A stretch of 7,682 nucleotides of DNA, from positions 1-7,682 of the forward strand of contig VGXK01000087.1 in assembly GCA_016873355.1 (NCBI GenBank), written 5' to 3'. Position 1 is the stretch's first letter. The number at the start of each line of letters is the position of its first letter. The notes under the pieces are model-generated. The model made no database searches, had not been told where the DNA came from, and saw only the letters and a program-made list of their open reading frames with translations. The stretch comes from Phycisphaerae bacterium. GTDB lineage: Bacteria > Planctomycetota > Phycisphaerae > Phycisphaerales > SM1A02. This document shows, in pieces, positions 1-4,514 of the stretch. A program made the translations under genes and the position numbers.

Positions 1-326
1 GCGCGTCCGCGCCGCACGAGCGCCCGCGCCCGCAGCGAGATCGGCGTCGCCGGATCGGCGAGCGCGCCCTCGTCCATCCGCCAGGTCTCGAGCGCCGCCA
101 TCGCGCGCCGCGCCGGTGAATCGAGATCTCGCTCGTCCCAGACGCCGTGGAACACGCGGCGATCCTTGCGCTCCTCGGGCGTCAGGTAGGCGGCCTCGAG
201 ATCTCGCTCGATCGCGGGAAGCAGCGTCGCCGCCTCGGGCACGAGCTGCGGCGGACCCTGCGCCGGGGCGCCTCGCGCCGCGCAGATCAGAAGGAGCGCC
301 GCCGCAATCGCGCGAAGGTTGCTCAT
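1..326 (-). CDS. Secreted protein of unknown function, N-terminal part (3' end outside window)
   Basis: Reading the minus strand from the ATG at 326, the frame stays open for 108 codons and leaves the window at position 1, so the C-terminus is not seen. The N-terminus begins MSNLR and continues with a hydrophobic stretch (about residues 6-17, with LLLICAA) and an A-P-A-Q site near residues 20-23, which reads as a Sec signal peptide; the Cys inside the stretch is preceded by Ile, so it is not a good lipobox. The mature part is charged and helical in character (E-R-D-L at about 41-44 and again at 66-69; T-P-E-E-R-K-D-R around 50-57). I recognise no family. It starts three bases after the stop of the LolA-like gene, so it is very probably the third gene of the ribBA operon. 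Only a weak GGCGAG precedes the start, which fits translational coupling. The gene is well supported; the function is unknown. Confidence 0.72.
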   Translation of the reverse strand, partial: MSNLRAIAAALLLICAARGAPAQGPPQLVPEAATLLPAIERDLEAAYLTPEERKDRRVFHGVWDERDLDSPARRAMAALETWRMDEGALADPATPISLRARALVRRGR

Positions 327-329
327 GCG

Positions 330-1112
330 TCACTCGCCGTCGGCGCCCTCGCGTCGGCGCGACCACGGCCGCACGTCGACCGCCCATCCGTCGCGCGGAT
401 CGGGCGTTCGGATCGTGAGCAGCGAGCGTGCGTTCTCATCGAGTCCCTCGTTCATGCGCGGCTCGCGCAGCAGCACTTCCACGCGGTCGCCGTTCGGCCG
501 GCGCTGGAGCACGCCGCGCGGCAGCAGCGTCGACGCGTCGTAGAAGAGATCGACCGATTCCGTCTCCTCCCGCTCGGGAAGGCCCGGCTTCGGCGTCAGG
601 CGCACGCCGCGCACGCCGCTCAGGTGGCGCAAGAGGCCGCGCTCGGGCGGCGACGCGGGCTCCACCTCGAATCGCGCGAAGACCTCCTCCGCGCGCTGGC
701 CGAGCGGAAGCGGCAGCGGACCCTCGCCCACGCGGAGCGGATCGAAGAGCTCGCCCGGCGCCACGATCTGCCGATTCACGAACTGCTTTCGCTCGAAGTC
801 GATTTCGGCGAGCCAGCCGCTGTCGTAGACGAACTGCCGTCGACTCTCGTCGGCGCGGCCGTCCGGACCGATGAAGGAGTCGAACGAGATCGCGAAGCGG
901 CGCCCGCTCGACGCCGCTTCGAGAATCACCTGGCCGCTCCGGCGCTCCGATTCCTCGGTGAGCGAGTCCACGCGCTCGACGATCACGCCCGCGCGGAAAT
1001 CGCGCAGATCGGCGGTGGCCGCCTCCACGTCGCGCACGAGCGCCCGCGCCTCGTCCGCGGCGGGCTTCGAGAGCAGGATCGCGATCGCCACGATGCCGGC
1101 GGTCGGGATCAT
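330..1112 (-). CDS. LolA-like outer-membrane lipoprotein carrier / sorting family protein
   Basis: A 260-residue protein resembling the LolA/LolB-type fold proteins common in planctomycetes, which in the classical case shuttle lipoproteins across the periplasm. The recognisable part is the middle: alternating beta-strand character from about residue 40 (FRAGVIVERVD), Y-D-S-G-W-L (96-101), then I-V-A-P-G (116-120), D-P-L-R-V-G-E-G (124-131), P-L-P-L-G-Q-R (134-140) and F-A-R-F-E-V (145-150), which I associate with planctomycete LolA-like proteins. The N-terminus has a short hydrophobic segment (residues 5-14) without leading basic residues, so it is only a weak signal peptide. The ATG was chosen because it overlaps the ribBA stop as ATGA (1109-1112) and has GAGG at 1123-1120, seven bases upstream. 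The same frame is open further upstream inside ribBA, but that part lacks family resemblance. The family call is from memory of sequence style, so the role in lipoprotein transport is inferred. Confidence 0.75.
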   Translation of the reverse strand: MIPTAGIVAIAILLSKPAADEARALVRDVEAATADLRDFRAGVIVERVDSLTEESERRSGQVILEAASSGRRFAISFDSFIGPDGRADESRRQFVYDSGWLAEIDFERKQFVNRQIVAPGELFDPLRVGEGPLPLPLGQRAEEVFARFEVEPASPPERGLLRHLSGVRGVRLTPKPGLPEREETESVDLFYDASTLLPRGVLQRRPNGDRVEVLLREPRMNEGLDENARSLLTIRTPDPRDGWAVDVRPWSRRREGADGE

Positions 1113-2344
1113 GCGAGCGCCTCGTAGCCGTCGACCTCGAGGCCGAATCCGCTCAGCCCCGGCATCGGCCGCGGATGGTTCGAAAGGATGCGGAGCCTGC
1201 GCAGGCCCAGGTCCCGCAGGATCTGCCCGCCGATGCCGAAGTGACGGAGGTCCATCGGATGCACGCGCGCGGCGACGCCGTTCCCGGAGAGCAGGTCGGG
1301 CGAGTTCACGTCGGCGAACGCGCCCGGCCGCTGAATGCGCTGGATTCGATCGGGAAGATCGAAGCCGGTGCCTTCGCTGCGCAGGTAGACGAGCGCGCCG
1401 CGCCCGGCGCGGCGGATCGCGCGGAGGCTGCGGCGGATCGTCTCCTGGCCGGCCTCCTCCGAGTCGAAGCGAACGCCGAAGACGTCCCCGAGGATCTCGC
1501 GCCGGTGCATTCGCACCAGCACGGGCTCGGCGCACTCGGGAATGCGCCCCCCCGAATCGGGAACGCCGAGATCGCCGTGCACGAGCGCCAGGTGCGGCAG
1601 CGCGTCGATCGAGCTCCGCCACGCGATCAGGCGCATCGGTCCCTCCGGCGTCTCGATCGTGGTTCCCGCGTGCGGCTCCATGCGCTCGATGAGCGTTTCG
1701 CGCTCGAGGCGCCACTCGATGATCTGCTCCACCGAGCACATCGACAGCGAGTGCGCCGCGCAGAGTCGCTCGAGGTCGGGCACGCGCGCCATTTCTCCGT
1801 CCTCGCGCACCACTTCGATCAGCACGGCCGCCGGCGCGAGTCCCGCGAGTCGGCAGAGATCGACGCTTCCTTCGGTCTGACCCGTGCGCACGAGCACGCC
1901 TCCGTCCCGCGCGCGGAGCGGATTGATGTGCCCCGGTCGAACGAGATCGTCGGGGCGCGTGTGGCCGTCGATGAGCAGCCGGATCGTCTTCACGCGATCG
2001 GCGGTGGAGATGCCGGTGCCCACGCCGTGGCGCGGATGTCCGTCGACGCTGATCGTGAAGGGCGTGCCTCGCACGGAAGTATTGACCGCCGCCTGCGGCG
2101 AGAGTTCCAGCCGATCGCAGGTTGCGCCGTCGAGCGCCACGCAGAGGTATCCCCCCCCGACCCGCGTCATGAAGTTCAGCGCCTCGGGCGTGATTCGCGC
2201 CGCGGCGCAGATGAAGTCGCCCTCATTCTCGCGCTTCTCGTCGTCCACCAGCACGACGATGCGACCGGCGCGAAGCTCCTCGAGCACCTTGGGAATGGGA
2301 GCGAAAGCCATGGGGGTTGGCATGGTAGCGCCGGCGGTTCCCAT
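1109..2344 (-). CDS. ribBA: RibBA-type fusion: 3,4-dihydroxy-2-butanone 4-phosphate synthase with degenerate GTP cyclohydrolase II domain
   Basis: RibB makes dihydroxybutanone phosphate from ribulose 5-phosphate and RibA opens GTP; both feed cytosolic riboflavin synthesis. Numbering follows the longest form (411 residues). The RibB half (about 12-215) shows R-E-N-E-G-D at 38-43, G-H-I-N-P-L-R-A-R-D-G-G-V at 138-150, T-E-G-S-V-D-L at 157-163 and E-D-G-E-M-A-R at 181-187. Gln156 stands where E. coli RibB has metal-ligand His153 (GHTE). The RibA half (about 225-411) keeps the fold (M-H 279-280, G-D 286-287, R-S-E-G 322-325, D365, R367, I-G-G-Q-I-L 371-376), but the three zinc cysteines of E. coli RibA (54, 65, 67) align with E283, F293 and S295, and catalytic Tyr105 with I337. 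The protein also ends about 30 residues early. RibB activity is plausible; RibA activity is unlikely. The start is uncertain: ATGs at 2344, 2323 and 2311 all lack a Shine-Dalgarno, and family N-termini favour 2311 (MAFAPIPKVLEEL). It is the first gene of a minus-strand operon. Confidence 0.93.
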   Translation of the reverse strand: MGTAGATMPTPMAFAPIPKVLEELRAGRIVVLVDDEKRENEGDFICAAARITPEALNFMTRVGGGYLCVALDGATCDRLELSPQAAVNTSVRGTPFTISVDGHPRHGVGTGISTADRVKTIRLLIDGHTRPDDLVRPGHINPLRARDGGVLVRTGQTEGSVDLCRLAGLAPAAVLIEVVREDGEMARVPDLERLCAAHSLSMCSVEQIIEWRLERETLIERMEPHAGTTIETPEGPMRLIAWRSSIDALPHLALVHGDLGVPDSGGRIPECAEPVLVRMHRREILGDVFGVRFDSEEAGQETIRRSLRAIRRAGRGALVYLRSEGTGFDLPDRIQRIQRPGAFADVNSPDLLSGNGVAARVHPMDLRHFGIGGQILRDLGLRRLRILSNHPRPMPGLSGFGLEVDGYEALA

Positions 2345-2465
2345 AATGGAGCTTGCTCAAGACTTTGATCGCCCGCGCGTGCGACCGGGAACTCTTCGTT
2401 GAGGGTTCTTGGCCCGACGGACAACCTGTCGCTGGACACGGCTTGATGCGTATATGACCTGTACC

Positions 2466-2494
2466 GCTCGATCGCACGGCAGGCTCGATCGCAC
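2466..2494. repeat. 12-base direct repeat (GCTCGATCGCAC, two copies) before a secreted-protein gene
   Basis: GCTCGATCGCAC occurs at 2466-2477 and again, identical, at 2483-2494, a 17-base period with a 5-base spacer. The second copy abuts the ribosome binding site of the gene starting at 2509. The core CGATCG is palindromic. It could be a regulator binding site or a small chance duplication; the sequence alone does not decide. Confidence 0.5.
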
Positions 2495-2500
2495 AAGGAG
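2495..2500 (+). promoter_or_regulatory. Ribosome binding site AAGGAG
   Basis: AAGGAG lies 8 bases before the ATG at 2509 and fixes that start. It is a strong Shine-Dalgarno, unlike the leaders of ribBA, the M42-like peptidase and argS, which show none. Confidence 0.8.
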
Positions 2501-2508
2501 ACCGAAAG

Positions 2509-3144
2509 ATGACGCTTGCTCGATTCACCTCTGCGCTCGCCGTTGCCGCGCTTGCGGTCGGAAGCGCGTCCGCGGAAATCCTCCCGCCCGGAAGCAGCAC
2601 GGCTCTCACCGGCTGGGTGCCGGCGGCCGGCGGCACCGAGATCCACTCGGCGTCGTACTCCTTCGCGTCCACGAACGTTCCCGTCGGCGGCATCGTGTCG
2701 ACCGGCACGCTGGACCAGACCGTGAAGCAGCAGCTCTCGGGAGAACTGCTCTTTTCGCTTCGCATCTCGCAGCTCTCGACGGGACCGAACACGCACCTCG
2801 TCGGCATCATGATCGGCGAGTGGGCGGGCTTCTCCGTCGACACCGACTTCCTGCTCGGCTCCGGGATCAGCGATCCGGGCATGGCGGCTCGCAGCGCCGG
2901 CATCGGCGACGTGGTGAGCTGGTCGGATTTCAGCGGACCGATGAGCGACGGCAAGAACACGAGCTGGATGCAGATCCTGACCGACGCGGCCGGTTTCACC
3001 ATCGACATGAGCCACATCCGCCTCGATTTCTCCGACGGGAGCATGGCCCAGTTCCGCATCGCGGCACCGTCCACCATTCCCGCACCGGGTGCGTTGGCGC
3101 TTCTCCTTGGCGCCGCCCTGGGCGGACTCCGTCGTCGCCGCTGA
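2509..3144 (+). CDS. Small secreted protein with PEP-CTERM-like C-terminal sorting tail
   Basis: A 211-residue exported protein. Residues 1-22 form a classic signal peptide (MTLAR, then a hydrophobic Ala/Val/Leu core, cleavage after A-S-A). The mature domain (23-187) is rich in Ser, Gly and Thr with beta-strand patterning (SYSFAST 49-55, LLFSLRISQLS 80-90, LDFSDGSMAQFRI 172-184) and has no cysteine; I do not recognise its fold. The C-terminus has P-A-P-G (191-194), a hydrophobic run (A195-G206) and a terminal R-R-R-R (208-211). That is the architecture of PEP-CTERM-type tails, which in families with an exosortase direct processing and surface or matrix delivery; the PAPGALALL form is the variant I associate with Phycisphaerae. 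No exosortase gene is in this window. It has its own strong ribosome binding site and a terminator just downstream, so it is probably a single-gene transcript. Reality of the gene and export are well supported; the role is unknown. Confidence 0.85.
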   Translation: MTLARFTSALAVAALAVGSASAEILPPGSSTALTGWVPAAGGTEIHSASYSFASTNVPVGGIVSTGTLDQTVKQQLSGELLFSLRISQLSTGPNTHLVGIMIGEWAGFSVDTDFLLGSGISDPGMAARSAGIGDVVSWSDFSGPMSDGKNTSWMQILTDAAGFTIDMSHIRLDFSDGSMAQFRIAAPSTIPAPGALALLLGAALGGLRRRR

Positions 3145-3171
3145 GCGTGCCTGTCCGGCGGTGACCTCCGA

Positions 3172-3218
3172 CCGCGGCGAGGGACTGAAGTTCTCTCCCT
3201 CGCCGCGGCGGTACTTTT
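3172..3218 (+). terminator. Rho-independent terminator
   Basis: A perfect 13-bp inverted repeat (3172-3184, CCGCGGCGAGGGA, pairing with 3196-3208) encloses an 11-base loop and is followed by TTTT at 3215-3218. It starts 27 bases after the stop of the secreted-protein gene. The T-run is on the plus side only, so it ends rightward transcription. The T-run is short and 6 bases beyond the stem. The hairpin ends only 17 bases before the ATG of the next gene. Confidence 0.72.
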
Positions 3219-3225
3219 GCGGCCC

Positions 3226-4464
3226 ATGCCACCGCCACGCACTCGCGCACGGACACGGGCCGGCGCTTCGGCTCTTCGCGATCGCGACCGCTCGCTGCTT
3301 CTTGCGCTGACGTCGCTTCCGACGGCGTCCGGGTGCGAGTGGGCGGTGCAGGGCGCGCTCGACGCGTGGATCGCCGCCCGCGGCACTCGACTCTCCTCTC
3401 GGCGCGACGACGCGGGCAACCTGCTCATCCGGCGTGCGACGGGCGCCGCGCCGCGCCTGCTCATCACGGCGCACCTCGATCATCCCGCGTTCGTCGTGCG
3501 GCGCGTGCTGCCGAAGCGCGGGATCGAACTCGAGTTCCGCGGCGGCGTGCACGATCCGTACTTCCGAGGCGCCGCGATCGAGGTCTTCGACGGGCGCGGC
3601 ACGCCGCACCGCGCGCGGATCGCGTCGCTCGACGCGGAGGCGAAGCCGTTCAAGATCGTGCGCGCCGTGCTTCGGGGTGACGCGCCCGCGATTCCGCTTG
3701 GAGCGATCGGCCGCTGGGCGCTTCCCGAGGCCGAGATCCGCGCGGGAATGCTGCACACGCACGCGTGCGACGATCTCGCCGCGGTCGCCGCCGCGCTCAT
3801 CGCGTACGAGCGGTTGCTCGAGCGCGGCGCCGCCGACGGCGTGGGACTGCTCTTCACCGTGGCGGAGGAGGTCGGGTTCCTCGGCGCGATCCGCGCCGCG
3901 TCGAGCGGGCTGATCCCGCGCGGCGCAGCGCTCCTGTGCCTGGAGAACAGTCGCTCGTTTCCGCACGATTCGCCCATCGGCGCGGGGGCGATCCTCCGCG
4001 TCGGCGATCGTTTGAGCGTCTTCTCGCCCGGCTTGACGAACGCGCTGACGCAGCTCTATCAGCGGCACGCCGCCGCCGCACCCGCGTTCCGCTGGCAGCG
4101 CAAGCTCATGGCGGGCGGCGCCTGCGAGGCCACGGCGTTCGCGGCGCTCGGCCACGAGAGCACCTGCCTCTGCCTGCCGCTGGGCAACTACCACAACATG
4201 GTCGACATCGACGGCGTGCTCGCGGGTCGGCGCCGCGCGCGAATCGGCCGCGAGTTCATCTCGATCGACGACTTCGAGGGACTCGTGTCGATGCTCGTGC
4301 TGGCGGCCGATGCGTTCGGCGCTCCGAGCGTCCGGAAGGGCGCACGCGGCGCGGCGCGGCAGGCATCCGCACGAGCGCCGCTCGGCGACTTCGCGCCGCT
4401 CATGCGGACGCTCTGGCGCGAGCGCTCCGCGAAGGTGCTTGGTCGCCGGGGCCGCGCCGGTTAG
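3226..4464 (+). CDS. M42-like zinc aminopeptidase / endoglucanase-family metallopeptidase
   Basis: A 412-residue cytosolic-looking protein (no signal peptide) of the M42/M20 co-catalytic metallopeptidase clan, which trims N-terminal residues from peptides with two metal ions. Visible sites in order: L-T-S-L-P-T-A-S-G (28-36), R-D-D-A-G-N-L-L (60-67), A-H-L-D-H (82-86; metal His83, Asp85), C-D-D (181-183, bridging Asp), F-T-V-A-E-E-V-G-F-L-G-A (210-221; catalytic and metal Glu214/215), L-E-N-S (239-242; Glu240 as metal ligand), and N-Y-H-N-M (321-325; metal His323). The part between the first and second sites (about 90-175) matches the extra beta domain of M42 enzymes. Departures from typical M42 are AHLDH instead of the usual HxDE(I)G, and Glu240 where M42 usually has Asp. 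The Arg/Pro-rich first 20 residues and an Arg/Ala-rich tail (after 365) are unlike the family. No Shine-Dalgarno precedes the ATG; TTG at 3217 is a less likely start. Confidence 0.83.
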   Translation: MPPPRTRARTRAGASALRDRDRSLLLALTSLPTASGCEWAVQGALDAWIAARGTRLSSRRDDAGNLLIRRATGAAPRLLITAHLDHPAFVVRRVLPKRGIELEFRGGVHDPYFRGAAIEVFDGRGTPHRARIASLDAEAKPFKIVRAVLRGDAPAIPLGAIGRWALPEAEIRAGMLHTHACDDLAAVAAALIAYERLLERGAADGVGLLFTVAEEVGFLGAIRAASSGLIPRGAALLCLENSRSFPHDSPIGAGAILRVGDRLSVFSPGLTNALTQLYQRHAAAAPAFRWQRKLMAGGACEATAFAALGHESTCLCLPLGNYHNMVDIDGVLAGRRRARIGREFISIDDFEGLVSMLVLAADAFGAPSVRKGARGAARQASARAPLGDFAPLMRTLWRERSAKVLGRRGRAG

Positions 4465-4498
4465 TCTGCTCCCCGGTCGTACCCGCACTCGTCCCACG

Positions 4499-4508
4499 AG
4501 GAGAAGGA
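4499..4508 (+). promoter_or_regulatory. Ribosome binding site AGGAGAAGGA
   Basis: A purine-rich tract (AGGAG then AAGGA) ends 6 bases before the ATG at 4515. It picks that ATG as the start, although the same frame stays open far upstream inside the peptidase gene; a signal peptide follows directly. Confidence 0.8.
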
Positions 4509-4514
4509 TTCGTC

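Larger units (their letters stand above)
2345..2508. promoter_or_regulatory. Divergent intergenic region between ribBA and a secreted-protein gene
   Basis: This 164-base gap separates ribBA (leftward) from the rightward secreted-protein gene, so promoters for both must lie here. It is locally less GC-rich than the genes. I see TATATG at 2451-2456 as a possible -10 for the rightward gene, but no convincing -35 at proper spacing (TGGACA at 2433-2438 is only 12 bases away). No clear promoter is visible for ribBA, and I see no long conserved leader of the FMN-riboswitch type before it. Confidence 0.4.

Noticed and set aside
121..210. 15-base direct repeat TCGAGATCTCGCTCG at 121-135 and 196-210
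   Set aside because: Lies in frame in a coding region and encodes E-R-D-L twice, 25 codons apart; most simply a coding coincidence or minor protein repeat.
260..326. Lipoprotein signal (lipobox) in the left-edge secreted protein
   Set aside because: The only early Cys is preceded by Ile at -1, which does not fit a lipobox; a plain signal peptide fits better.
147..1127. Long plus-strand open frame over the minus-strand operon
   Set aside because: Arg/Ala/His-rich translation without motifs; it is the antisense of the LolA-like gene and its neighbour, an effect of high GC and biased third positions.
1175..2368. Long plus-strand open frame opposite ribBA
   Set aside because: Covers almost exactly the complement of ribBA, which has clear family motifs; no motif or plausible ribosome binding site on the plus strand.
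2345..2470. FMN riboswitch before ribBA
   Set aside because: Expected in some riboflavin genes, so I looked for a long structured leader on the minus strand; the region is short and I could not see the conserved RFN-type pairing.
2176..4497. A 773-codon minus-strand open frame across the secreted-protein and peptidase genes
   Set aside because: Low-complexity Arg-rich translation spanning two genes with good motifs on the other strand and the terminator; not a gene.
3765..4514. Possible 250-residue N-terminal extension of the protease
   Set aside because: The same frame is open upstream, but it overlaps the peptidase gene, is Arg-rich, and the ATG at 4515 has a strong ribosome binding site and a signal peptide.
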